64,000 bases of DNA from CBCOTE01 sp965112965. GTDB lineage: Bacteria; Desulfobacterota; Desulfovibrionia; Desulfovibrionales; Desulfovibrionaceae. The notes beneath the pieces were generated by a model. That model was not told where the DNA came from. It saw nothing but the letters and a program-made list of their open reading frames with translations, and searched no databases. Shown one piece after another: positions 10,801-21,862 of the stretch. The position numbers and the translations under genes are program-made. The number at the start of each line of letters is the position of its first letter. Position 1 is the first letter of the stretch. The stretch lies in the NCBI GenBank assembly GCA_965112965.1, contig CBCOTE010000021.1, forward strand, positions 75,975 to 139,974. The letters run 5' to 3'.

Positions 10801-13531
10801 GTTGGGCAGTTTGAAAGTTTGTATGGATCAACGCGTAGAAGTAGCCAGGATTTCGCTAAGGCAGAGCTTACCGTTTTAGGTATCAAGGGACTAGTTAGTT
10901 TAATGATGATTTTCAGGTGGTTGTCGTTGGACAGGATGGGTTTCAAAATTACAGAATAAAGTAGTGTAGATAGGGCCAGTTTAGGGCATTTCTGCCATGA
11001 AGCAGGCCTCGGACAGGCTTATAATTTAGGTGTATGACTGGCGATTAGACCACCTAAAGCCGTATTTTTTTGTTGGCGAAGCGTTTGGGTAAAAATAGTC
11101 GGTGCCTATGGTTAGATCGAGGACAAAGTACTTGGGATGACCAATAGTCGATCTGAGGAAGGCAAGAAATTTTCATTTTGATCAAAATGTGTAAGCTGGC
11201 GTTTTGTTACAGTCCGCTGAGGGCCAGCTAGTTGGTTCTGTCCGAGCAGCGGAGAAGCTAATATGTAGGAATGAGTGGTCATGGTAGATGTCTGAGGTGC
11301 AGTCCGAGTACCTAAACATATAGACGTTTCAGCCCTTGACGTCAATAGTCCACGGACCATTGCAGCCAGTCCGGCGACTATAACGAGGTGGCCATTCAGC
11401 CGGGTGGGGCATTCCGACATCGGGTTTTTTCTATGATACTACCAGCCGGTGATGTAGTTGGAGACCGAATTATTTTGCCCCCTTCATCGGATTTAATTGC
11501 CCCAGGGGGAGGCGAACATAATGACATCCTACTCCGCCTGACTACTCCATTGTATAAGTCAGTGGTTGCTCTAGTACTATTTTATCATGTTTGGTGCTGC
11601 GGTTTTGTTTCTGAAATTATTGACCAGTTCGGGTGCCCTGTCCTGACGCATTGTGGCCAGGCTCTTTTCTTGACTCGGGCCATCTTCGCTCATAAAATTT
11701 ATTTACTGCCGGGTCATGTTCTATAAATCCATGGGCGGCCATACTATAACTGCATTGCGTAAGATTGAGTCAGCACTAGATTTGATTTAGTCTGTGTATC
11801 ATTCAGGATAAGCAATTATCGGATAGTTTGGATTTTTTTGTGGACGGTGTCTCATTCAGGTCATCTAACAAAAAAATAGTCTTTTTTATGTTGCCACGGG
11901 GATCTATTTAGACATTTTGTCTGTGACACTGATAGTTGAGTCTGACCATGGTAGCCGACGAGCTAATCTTGGGATACGGTATTCTGATATTCTTCTTTTC
12001 ATTCTCTATAATATTTTTGACTCATAGGTGTTTGTATATCGTGCTGCCAGAATAGCTGTTTACTTTAAGTTAGCCGAAATTTATGGATAGATTCTTCTGT
12101 GCCAGTCTTTGGAGCTAAAAGTATGTATCGTGTCCATTGATCCGTCAGTCAGTCGGGTGTGCTTCTTCCTCGACTGATTAGCCCTCTCCACTGGTTTGGT
12201 CGAGGTTCGGCGATCTCTGCACTATGTCCAACGGTGTTGCCTACGACTTTGTAGATAAATGATGATTCATAACGGGCAAACGATGGTCCACGATCTTTAA
12301 AATCATTTTTGACCTTTTTCTATCCGACCAATATATCTCTCAGAAATTGGAGGTTTGTCAGAACAGTTAGATGCAAAGAACACTATATATTAGAAAGAAT
12401 AGAGTAGATTATTTTTTTTAGTCCGGGAAGCAATCCACTGCCGGCCGTAGTCTGCTCGATATAAGAAATTGCTATTCTGAGTAGATGGCCGGATCTGGAA
12501 GCAGTCCTGACGGTTTACTGTCAAAAGGGGCGTTCTGTGTTGCTGTATCGTAAGCCATGGCTGAGGAATGAGTGAGGTCCTTCAACCAGCTCCTTGCTCG
12601 GAAAGCTCAGAAGGATGATATTTTACAGCCCAGGCATCAAAAATCGTCCGCTATATCCGCATCAAACAGCTATATTCTTGATAATCGGCTATCATTGATT
12701 ATATTCGACTCGTGGTTGTAACTCTATGCATTTATCCACTATATTGGTCTGGACGGCATTGCTTGGTGATGGATGAATACCATATTTGCCATTCCCTTGG
12801 TGTAGCCAAGAGTATGTACATAGATGAGGATATTTTTTGGTCGGCAGCATGAAATATTGTTTTCGTCTCACCAGGCAGGCAGGGCGTTTTATTGGTGGGG
12901 GAGTGCTGTGTTTACCTTCGTTGATATAGCGGTCTACAAAACTATGACCGCAAAGCTGGCCAAAAATAAGTAGCATTTTTTGGCTAGCTTTGCGGCTAGC
13001 ACTGGTGCTATTTTATAGGTCGAACTTTAGACCAGAAAATATTTTTACCCACAGCTTTAACAGCAGCCGGTTCCTGAAGTGATCCTGTTAAGGTACTGCA
13101 GATCTGTTCAGGCTTGTCTATGCCCAACGGACCAGGTAAACCTACTTCGTTAGCCTTTTTCACAACGTCCAGCTTGTCCAGATCGGGCATGCAGAGGCGG
13201 AGATCGCTATTGTTTTTATTTGACAGTTTTTTTATGGAGACTTCTACCACCATCGCTGATATCGGCGGTCGGGTCATTATTTAGAGCTTTTATGCTATGC
13301 TACCGATATATAGATATTCTGGACGCTTTTTTTGTGTTCCAAGAAGAAGTTATGGAGCTTCGTGTAAAAATATTGTGGTATAGTTTTTTTATTCGATGTG
13401 CATTATACCTAAAATTATTTTTTTTACTACCTGAGTCTCTTTTAAAGTCAAGTTTTTTTGCTATGTGCTTGAATGGTTAACCATTCATTATACTATTTAT
13501 TTCACAGATAGCCACCTCTCCATAGCTGCGA
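10801..13531. other. Gene-free region with coding-like debris
   Basis: No intact gene is supported. On the minus strand between about 10.9 and 11.4 kb, several protein-like pieces sit in different frames, including GHPKYFVLDLTIGTDYFYPN, separated by stops. They lie just upstream of the small CDS at 10.5-10.8 kb on the same strand and may be the remains of its operon partner. Open frames of 80-110 codons at 11.4-11.7 kb (plus) and at 12.7-13.3 kb (minus) lack ribosome-binding sites and recognisable motifs. I regard them as chance or debris. Confidence 0.4.
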
Positions 13532-13990
13532 GATGAACCGCCGGACCCAGCTAAGTATGGTCGGGCAATAGCTGCTTCCTACGAGATTGAACTGTCCAGG
13601 TATGACAGCCGTCATCAACTTGAGATTATGGAGCGGTTGGCATGGGACATGTTTTGGATGTTATCGTAGGCCTAAGGAATCTCTCCTAAGGACATCACCG
13701 GCCGAAGTGGGTCCTATGTTGGCGTGACCAAGTAGTGGCTAAGGTCACAGACTGGACTAAAAAAAATAAATTTTTGATTACTTTAGTCAATGAGACTTAT
13801 ATTTTTTTCCAAACGGCGTACTCGGCATGCTTTAGCTCGATTTTATGGCCGACTGAACGCTGAGCAGTGGAACTATTTGGAACCTACGTCTTTACAAAAT
13901 TGTAGTAACATATTTTTTTTTGAATCCTTTACTCAGGCAGGTAGCTTTCGCAGCAATGCATACAAGATTGCCAACCTAAAACTTTGTAAA
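13532..13990 (+). pseudogene. Remnant of a ketoacyl-synthase (PKS/FAS-type KS) domain
   Basis: Three pieces appear in the order expected for a ketoacyl synthase. At 13532-13666 the text includes RHQLEIMERLAWDMF, like the LLLEVAWEAL helix. After stops TAG and TAA, 13676-13726 reads GISPKDITGRSGSYVGV, which matches the common GISPEDLxGSxTGVYVGV motif. In another frame YSACFSS at about 13819-13839 resembles the DTACSSS active-site Cys motif. FTQAGSFRSNAY at about 13928-13963 resembles the later FSQAGMLSPDG motif. Spacings are 25-35 % shorter than in live enzymes, as expected after small deletions. At least three in-frame stops and frame changes mean it is dead. The assignment rests on motif reading by eye. 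Confidence 0.4.
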
Positions 13991-14328
13991 GTATTTAGGC
14001 ATCAGGTCTACTGGTCCTCTGTATCGTGACTGAACTGTTCCTAGTCTGGCAATCGTTGTAATATCCTGGCCAAAGATTTAGTATTGGAATAGCATACCTT
14101 GGGTGGCTAGTTTGTTTGTAATCTTTGGATCTATAGTTCTGGGACGGTTATGATGTCTTGACATTTATGGCTAAACAGGTAAGTTTATAATGGAGTATTT
14201 GCTTCTACTTGTCGTGACCATAGACAAAAATTACGAAAGAAGAAAAAAAGGGGGAATGGGGAAGAAATGGAGTTTTTTATAAAAAATCTTCTCTCACTCA
14301 TTGTATCTATTTTTTGTTTTTCTTCTCA

Positions 14329-15546
14329 TTATCGTAGATCAAAGGCAGCTTTCATGCTATGATGAGTGGATTTATTAAAAAGGGTTTGGAAGGCTATGGC
14401 ATAGTCATCGAGGCGAAAGGTATGGGTGAGCAGATTGTGAGTAGGATAAGTGGTAGAGGCCAGGAGTTCGAGGGCCATACGGTAGGTATGGATGGGGCGC
14501 TGTTGGTGAGTACTATGGGAGTAGCAGGCCGTACCGGTGATGGTGAGTTGGCGGAACCAAAGGCTGGAGAGATCAACGGATTTGATGGTGCTGGCGGTGG
14601 CCACCATGACCAGTCGGCCGCGGGCCCTTAGGGCGAGGAGGCCTTCTTGGAAGGATTGGGAGGAGCCTATGCAGTCGAAGAATAGGTCAGCGCCGCCCTC
14701 GAGGTTGCCGCCGTTGAAAGTGGTGGGAAGAAAACGGGCGCCCAGGGCTTCGCCTATGGCAAAGCGGGAAGGAGATATAAGTACTTGATCGGCGCCGCCG
14801 GATTGGGCGGCTTCGAGCTGGAAGCCATGGCGGGCCACAGCTACTAGGCGACCGGTGAAGCCCAAGGCGCGTAGGCAGCGGATGAGATGTTGGCCTATAA
14901 TGCCGGCGCCGTATACTACTACCTGGTCGTTGGGGTCGGGGAAGTTATCCAATGTCGGTTGCAGAGCTGAAGCCAAAGAATCGACTAGCACAGCAGTTTT
15001 ATCAGGCATGTCCTGTGGGACCTTATGACACTGGGTAACGTGTACGGCTAGGCGTTCGGCCATGCCTCCGCCAACAGTAGCGTTGTAGCCTATGATTGGA
15101 CCAGAAGGGAGGTAACCTTCAGTGTAACGTTCACAAAGGTTGGTGTCTCCCTGAGCACAAGAATGGCAGAGAGGCAGGCCACGGATAGTGCAATATAGTA
15201 CCGGCTCCACAATCACTCGATCTCCGGGGGCTAATCCTGAGCCTCGGGGGGATTGTTCCACCTCAGCCACTACCTCGTGGCCCAGAATGGCTGGGAAGGA
15301 GGCATAGGGCTCTAGGAGTAGCGATTCCGTCCCGCGCAATAGATTTAGGTCTGAGCCGCATATGCCACAGAGACGGGTTTTGAGGAGTACCCATTCGGTA
15401 TCCAGGTTCGGTATGGGGGGCGGAAAATGGACATCGCGCAGTTTCAGGGGGGCGATACAAGGGAAGAAGCGTTTGCGGTGCAGCAGTGCCAGAAGGCCTG
15501 AGGCGAGATAGCGGGGGATGGAATGGTAGTAGACTAAGGCGCGCAT
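14329..15546 (-). CDS. Zinc-dependent medium-chain alcohol/polyol dehydrogenase
   Basis: A 405-residue NAD(P)-dependent oxidoreductase of the medium-chain family, near L-threonine 3-dehydrogenase and sorbitol dehydrogenase. Visible features are CGICGSD near residue 60 (catalytic zinc Cys), GHEVVAEVE near residue 90 (zinc-site His), a structural zinc lobe with four Cys in C-x7-C-x2-C-x7-C spacing, and the Rossmann motif VYGAGIIGQHLI near residue 210. It starts about 40 residues before the zinc motif, with a moderately hydrophobic first segment. It lies about 310 bases from the divergent radical SAM gene, and both are intact islands beside a ketoacyl-synthase remnant. The substrate is unknown. 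The minus-strand start has a weak GAG site upstream. Confidence 0.85.
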   Translation of the reverse strand: MRALVYYHSIPRYLASGLLALLHRKRFFPCIAPLKLRDVHFPPPIPNLDTEWVLLKTRLCGICGSDLNLLRGTESLLLEPYASFPAILGHEVVAEVEQSPRGSGLAPGDRVIVEPVLYCTIRGLPLCHSCAQGDTNLCERYTEGYLPSGPIIGYNATVGGGMAERLAVHVTQCHKVPQDMPDKTAVLVDSLASALQPTLDNFPDPNDQVVVYGAGIIGQHLIRCLRALGFTGRLVAVARHGFQLEAAQSGGADQVLISPSRFAIGEALGARFLPTTFNGGNLEGGADLFFDCIGSSQSFQEGLLALRARGRLVMVATASTIKSVDLSSLWFRQLTITGTACYSHSTHQQRPIHTYRMALELLASTTYPTHNLLTHTFRLDDYAIAFQTLFNKSTHHSMKAAFDLR

Positions 15547-15856
15547 AGAATCTCGTTTAATAGCGGCCGACAGAGCAGCTGCAGGATGTCTATGCTACGT
15601 ATAATGTCTATGTAAGATGGAATTGTCAAGGGACCTATAGGAATACCCATTGACCGCGAGTTGGTGAAGACTTATTCTATTAATCCTGCGTGACTTAGAG
15701 TTTAACTGACTTTCAGCTATTAGATAAGTTTGAGGCGTTTATGGTATGGCGTATTATCTACAGTCTGTGTCTGGCTATTGGCCTGGATGAGAAGATTTTT
15801 CACAATAAATATCTTTTCCTTGGTCAGCGGGCTATAAATCAATAAGGAACGATATT

Positions 15857-17071
15857 ATGGGCAAACGAAGTAGCATTGCCACAGGCGCGGCCATAAAGCA
15901 TCTCCTACGCATGGTAAGGCACCCATGGATCTTAGGCAAGTTGGCTAAGCTCCAGACCGAGAAGTGGCTATTCAATGTCCTTTATCCCAACGCTCATCAT
16001 GGGCAGGCCCGTAAGATTCGTCAGGTGAGTATCCGTATAACTGACATATGTAACCTGCGCTGTATAACATGTGGCCAGTGGGGTCCTACCGGCTTTCTAC
16101 ATGGACGCGACCTTAAAGAGCTTAAACGTAGCGAAATCTCTCTGACCCGCTATAAGGAGATATTCGTTGACTTAGTAGCTCATGAGCATAGGCCCATAGT
16201 TTACCTATGGGGTGGCGAGCCGACTCTCTATGACGGCTGGTTAGACCTTATTGAGTACTGTACGAAATTCGGATTGCCAACGGCTGTTGCCACCAATGGA
16301 ACTCGTTTAGCTCCATATGCCAAGCACTTAGTGAAGGCACCTATGTTCCTCCTGCAAATTTCTATAGATGGACATAACGCCGAGTTGCATAACCGCATAC
16401 GACCGGGTGTAGGCAGTACTAACAGTTTTGAAGCTATTCAACAGGGCCTGGCTGCCGTACAAGAAGAACGTGCCCGTATCAACTGCGACTTGCCTATTAT
16501 TGCCTCTCTGACCACTATCTCTAAGGAGAATTGCTACCACCTGGTGGACATTTACGAAGCCTATCGGGATAAAGTGGACCTCTTTATTTTTTACCCGGCC
16601 TGGTGGGTCGATGAAGAGAGCGCTAAGGTTCATGAACAAGATTTCGCTCGTCGTTTCGGCTTTCGGCCCGAATTACACCGTGGCTGGATTGGTGGCTGGG
16701 TGCCGGATGATTACGAGGCCCTCAATACCCAGCTTATAGAGCTTAACGCTTGCTCCCGCTCCTGGAACTCGCCACCTATTATATTTATCCCGGATATCAC
16801 CGGTATCGCTAATCTAAAAAAATATTATACTGACCATTCCAGCCTATTCGGTTACGCACAGTGCGTATCTATTTTTCAAGTGGTTGAGATTGATTCTAAT
16901 GGCAACCTCTCCCCTTGTCGTGACTATCATGATTACATTGTGGGCAATATCTGTGATAATACCATAACTGAGTTATGGAACTCAGAAGCCTACCGCAAGT
17001 TCCGCAGAAGTCTAGTCACTGAAGGCCTTATGCCTATATGCTCCCGATGTTGTGGGCTAATGGGATACTAA
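15857..17071 (+). CDS. Radical SAM protein with SPASM-like C-terminus
   Basis: A 404-residue radical S-adenosylmethionine enzyme. The [4Fe-4S] motif CNLRCITC (C-x3-C-x2-C) sits at residues 65-72, followed by the SAM-contacting GGEP at about 119-122. The C-terminal third carries extra cysteines (AQC, SPC, NIC, PICSRCC) in a SPASM-like pattern, suggesting at least one auxiliary iron-sulfur cluster. Such proteins modify peptides or small molecules. No precursor peptide or partner modifying gene is visible nearby. The start is supported by AAGGAA nine bases upstream. An A7 run lies in the coding region (about 16817-16823) without breaking the frame. The target is unknown; a link to the neighbouring dehydrogenase is only inference. 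Confidence 0.85.
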   Translation: MGKRSSIATGAAIKHLLRMVRHPWILGKLAKLQTEKWLFNVLYPNAHHGQARKIRQVSIRITDICNLRCITCGQWGPTGFLHGRDLKELKRSEISLTRYKEIFVDLVAHEHRPIVYLWGGEPTLYDGWLDLIEYCTKFGLPTAVATNGTRLAPYAKHLVKAPMFLLQISIDGHNAELHNRIRPGVGSTNSFEAIQQGLAAVQEERARINCDLPIIASLTTISKENCYHLVDIYEAYRDKVDLFIFYPAWWVDEESAKVHEQDFARRFGFRPELHRGWIGGWVPDDYEALNTQLIELNACSRSWNSPPIIFIPDITGIANLKKYYTDHSSLFGYAQCVSIFQVVEIDSNGNLSPCRDYHDYIVGNICDNTITELWNSEAYRKFRRSLVTEGLMPICSRCCGLMGY

Positions 17072-20000
17072 GTCGTCGTAAGTATAGGGGGGGCATAAAA
17101 TAATTTTGTCAGCATTTCCAATTTTTTATTATCTTCCTATATTCTTTTTAATTTTGTGAATGCTTTATACGATGCATATCTCAAGATAATATTTATTATT
17201 TATATTTTTATGTGATTGTATAGGCATAGTAAATATAAAATTAGTGCGTTTTCAGGTTTGGAAAAATTTGAACTGCCGTGTTATAGGCAATCGAATATTA
17301 AATGCAGTTGAAAATTCTTATATTAGTGCCGACTAGTAGTTGTAACTATTAGAGTAATATGTTGAACATTCATTATCTATTTTTAAATGGATTTGTATAT
17401 TAACGCTACACTCCAGAGAGTGGATAGTTTATTTAAGTGAAATCTGATACATGAGCTAGAAGATATGCTTTTAAGATTTATAAAATACTGGATTATATAT
17501 AATTATAATATTATGGAGTAAGACGATCTGAGCGTATATAAAAAAAATATGCTTAATCTTCAGATAGTTGAATAATGTAATCTAAATGCTGATATCTATA
17601 TAATATAATTTGTGGTTAATAAAATAAATTTAGTAATAGCGATTTAAGTTTTGCAGGTATTGATCCGTAACTGCCTTATGTATTTCTTAGATGTTAGATG
17701 GCCAGATTTTTTTAAATGTGCTGCAAGAAGTTCGTCATGGCCCTTAGGACTATCATAATAATAATCTTAACCACAGATACGGTACCGAATACAGTAATCA
17801 TTTTGTGTACTTGATATATAGAATTTGCAGATAAGCGCTAGAAATACGATAGGCTAGTCTTCTAAAAATGGCGGATATGTTTGCGCTTTGCTCAAAGATA
17901 TCCTACGATCAACTTTTCTGATCTGAGTGGCCGTGCGTAGTGATGCTCTGAATCAAACTTGAGACGCCGATAACAATATTATTTGCTGTGTTGATCTTAT
18001 CTGGTCAATATATTTTGATTTTAAAAGCAGTTACGGGTGGGGTAGATTGCAACCGACTCCTTATGTACAGCAGGTTAATATAAGGCCAGGCCGAAGTAAA
18101 GTTTCACACTGTTAGTGCAAGCGTATTCTTTACTATCCACAAAAAAATATTTTAGTCTTCAGTCGAACATTTTGTATGTGAGATATAAAAAAAATAGCTT
18201 GGCCAGTTTTTCTGGTATTTATCTGCTCCTAAAACAGAATCGGTATAGTTAAGAAAAGAATGTCGACGTCTAAAGACAACACAGTCTTGACACGTATGCT
18301 TGCCCGACTCAGCCTGGTCAGCACTACTGACGGTTTAACCACCTTAAAGACTAGTGATATATATATGTTTCTGGGCCGGCTTAATTTTGACAAGACATTT
18401 ATAGGCATCCACGCCTGTTAGCGGCAAGCCAGCATACATTATATTTTGTCCATCACTTAGTCATTTATGCTAAGAATAGTTCTCTAAAACGGTTAGAATA
18501 ACGATAAATCTATTCGAAAAGCCATGCAGCCGTCGCAGGTCATAATGGTAATATATAATAACATGATATCTTAATAATATAAGTCACTTGCAGTATATCA
18601 TATATCTATACTGCCATTAAAGTAAAGTTTTCTTCCTACTCTGAGATGATAAAAAACTATTTTTACTTATAGAAAATACCATGTCCACCACCGCCATTCT
18701 CCTCATCAATATTCCGAATAGTTACTTTTTTTAAGTAGTTATTTTTTGCTACCTGGAACTGGGGTAACTGGTAGTCAGGATTAGTTACTGTTTGGTCTAT
18801 CCCCATGGTACAAAGGTGGCTTGTAGTACATATGCAGCATAAGTCGTTGTGGAAGGACACAACATTATTCTGGGCATGACTGGCATGAATATTTAATATT
18901 GCGTCGTGCTGTATTGGACAAGACTATATGGTGCAAAACACTAAGCAAATTCGTTTTTGAGTCTATCTTTTAAGATGCTGCAGCGGAAGCAGAAAATAAG
19001 ATTTTTTGTGCTGGTCGACATGATAATCAATACATGCGCGGATGCTGACGCATTGCTACAGTTAACCTTGGATTTCTGGCGGTTTGTAGTTTATACATGT
19101 AACTTTTGTAGCAGTGGTTGGATTTACATTAACGTGCTATTTTTTTTGCGTGGTGTACTGCTCTGGCTTGGTATAGTAGGCTACAGTAAGTTTTTTTGTT
19201 GAGTATTATTGGCTGATTTTCTGCCCCTCTCTCCACCCTATGTCAATGTAGACTTGGCCCAGTTTGGCAGACTGTAATGGTATCCGCTAGCCTTGAGCTT
19301 AGAGTCGATGGCTCTGGGACTACTGGCGTTTCATCATTGCGATATTCGTAGTCTTTTTGTAGTGAATTCCAGTAGGATCTTAACCATTATGTAGTATCGT
19401 AACAAGTGGTAGTAGGAAAAATTAGGTATAGCTTTGCATTGAAATGGGAAAATATTATAAGACCGCCGTTGAGTTCTTAGTAAGCTTCGGTCTAAGTAGC
19501 TTTAGTTGAGATTTAAGCACTGCCTATGGTAAATAATAGATGATTTTTCTTCAGGAATATGAATGTTTACTTTTGCCTATCGGGCTGGCAACGTCTGATC
19601 CAGAGAGGCAATGTTTTTTTTTGAACTGAGCGAGATTTACTCCTATATGGGGCACATAGCGGGCGGTAGTAACTGAATGCTTCTCGGGCTGTATTTTATT
19701 ACAATTTTTGGCCGTGATTTATGAACAGTTGGTGTTCTATACACTAGATGGAAATAATCCAGAAAGCAAAGATGATTAAAAAGTTTAGACGTCTTAATGT
19801 AAAAAATATATACTGACTTTTTTTTGTTGTGTCTCTAAAGCCCTCAAGCGCTCTGGGAAAATCGACTGACGGCAGCATAAGGTTGACATATATCTATCGT
19901 CTGGTTAAATTTTTTGTTACGGTTTTTTATATAGTGCTTTGGTTCGATTGTAATCTACAGTCAGGTTTACCAGTTTTAGTCGAGTTCTTCCAATTTAATT

Positions 20001-20843
20001 TCAAGAGACATTGATTACGAATACAGTGGTAGAAATATCGAATCCGGTATGTATAGCCTATGTTTATATTAGATTTCATAAAGTATTTATTTTTTTACAT
20101 TTCTATTTAAACAAGCATCTTTTGGCTACGACAATGGACTCTGCAATGCTACGCCCGGGCAAACGAGACTTAATGGTCTTAACGGAAGAAGGTCTGTCTA
20201 GATTGTAGAATCATGGCCGACAATGGAGGTGAGTTATCTTTACGTAGCGAGTTAGCACCGTTGTTTTTTTAGCTGATAAGTCTTATTGTTCAGATAACTT
20301 AATCCTGGATGTACTTTTTTTAAGGATGATTATTACAAGATATTTTAGTAGCCCACGGTTTATTATACTCAGGCAATTGATACTTTTAATATTTTTTTAT
20401 AGTTATAATATAATAGTGCATGTATACGTTTTTAGTGGTCGTTTTTTTTGTATTACGGTAATAAATAATAAAGACGCTGGGCTTCTTGAATAGCTGTGGG
20501 TGCATTTGCGCTTACCATAAAGGCAAGTGGGTGGTATTCTTTAGCGCGAAAGCAACGCTAGTCCGATTCATCCTTTATCGTAAAAAAATTGGACTAGCGA
20601 CAGGCTAGTTTATCTATTGAACGGCTGAAGGGTCAGATTTTTTTATGAATGAGATCATTTGCGCCACACGCTTAGGTTATGCTTCGGATAGGTGGCCGCT
20701 CTTGTTAGCCTCAGGTTACCTTCGGTCTTTTATTTTTTTCGTAGCGTTGGTTTGATGTGAAAAAAAACTTAGAACGGATCTAAACTAGAAAAATGGGAGG
20801 CGAAAGTTTTACCTAATCGGCTGTGGAGGAAATTTTCTGGTTT
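17072..20843. other. Gene-free, very AT-rich region
   Basis: About 3.8 kb without a supportable gene, RNA or repeat array. The longest start-to-stop frames are 60-80 codons, lack ribosome-binding sites and have low-complexity, Phe/Ile/Leu-rich translations. The left half is lower in GC than other spacers, as if erosion is older here. Confidence 0.55.
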
Positions 20844-21635
20844 TTATCGAGGCAGAGAATAGCCCGCGGTCGTGGGCAAGGGCACGTACCAGCCGTCTCT
20901 TGCTGTACCGGCGGCCCATGATAGTAGCTTATTAGTACGGTGCGCAGTCGTTTGAGCTGTGGTGAGGGCCCCAGGCAAGTCTGCCTGATTGAGGAATACT
21001 TGACGGCGGGCATGGGTTGGGCAGCCTTGGAATAGTCCTGAAGGATGTTGAGAGAGGGCCAGCAGATGGCATGGGAGGATGGGCTCTCCTAGTCGTACGT
21101 CTAGCCGTTGAGCAGCCAGCTCGGAACGAAACACCGTGGCTTCGTTAAAGGGCTGGCCCAGTGCCGCTAGATTCATTATTCCGATGCACAGTTCCGTATC
21201 CTTTGGCACCACAGGTTCATGTCCGGCCGGTACTTTAAGCAGTCGGCCTGCTGCTCCGTCGGCTTCAACAAGGATGCGTCCGGCCCCAGCCGCTTGTCGC
21301 AAGGAACCGATACACTCGGGATTAAGACCTACTAATTTACCGCTACTGACATCGAGTTTTTGAGCTATTGTCACCACTCCTTTTCGCGTCGACGTCATTG
21401 CTTTTAACTCTGCAAGCGGGTTAGTAGCAGCCGCAAATGACTCCAGCAACACTACCTCACCCGCAACGGGAGGATACATCCTTGTCGTAGTCGTCACGAG
21501 CACCAGGGTTTCTCGTTTTACCAATGCTTCTGCTAACGCATACATGAGTGTCGTTTTTCCCCCTGCTCCCACCATTACGATCACCCGCTCCTCAGGTAGT
21601 ATCAACATTTGCAACGGTTGTGGAGCCATGCTCAT
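20844..21635 (-). CDS. yqeC: Selenium-dependent hydroxylase accessory protein YqeC
   Basis: A 263-residue protein of the YqeC family, found with selenium-dependent molybdenum hydroxylases and thought to help assemble or insert the selenium-containing cofactor. The N-terminus holds a P-loop, VGAGGKTTLMYALAEAL, near residue 22. It is followed by VLVTTTTRMYPP and later by EADGAAGRLLKVPAGHEPV, a signature of the family. It lies 227 bases downstream of xdhC on the same strand, consistent with a joint unit. Length and ends are normal and no frameshift is seen. The exact biochemical step is not established for the family. Confidence 0.88.
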   Translation of the reverse strand: MSMAPQPLQMLILPEERVIVMVGAGGKTTLMYALAEALVKRETLVLVTTTTRMYPPVAGEVVLLESFAAATNPLAELKAMTSTRKGVVTIAQKLDVSSGKLVGLNPECIGSLRQAAGAGRILVEADGAAGRLLKVPAGHEPVVPKDTELCIGIMNLAALGQPFNEATVFRSELAAQRLDVRLGEPILPCHLLALSQHPSGLFQGCPTHARRQVFLNQADLPGALTTAQTTAHRTNKLLSWAAGTARDGWYVPLPTTAGYSLPR

Positions 21636-21862
21636 AGCTATGGGCGACGGAAGGTGTGTGTAGGAAAGAATTTGCCGGTGAGCTTTAGGCGGTCAACGGG
21701 AAGACTAGTTTTCATGGATCCAAGTTTATTGTTTTTTTAGTATTGCTATATTATATTTTTATTCGGTAAAATTAAGAATTGTTTATCTATTCGATGATAA
21801 AAATTTTGATGATATTAATGTGGTGAGGGAAGAAGTAGTAGTGATAGCGCGGAAGGAATTTT

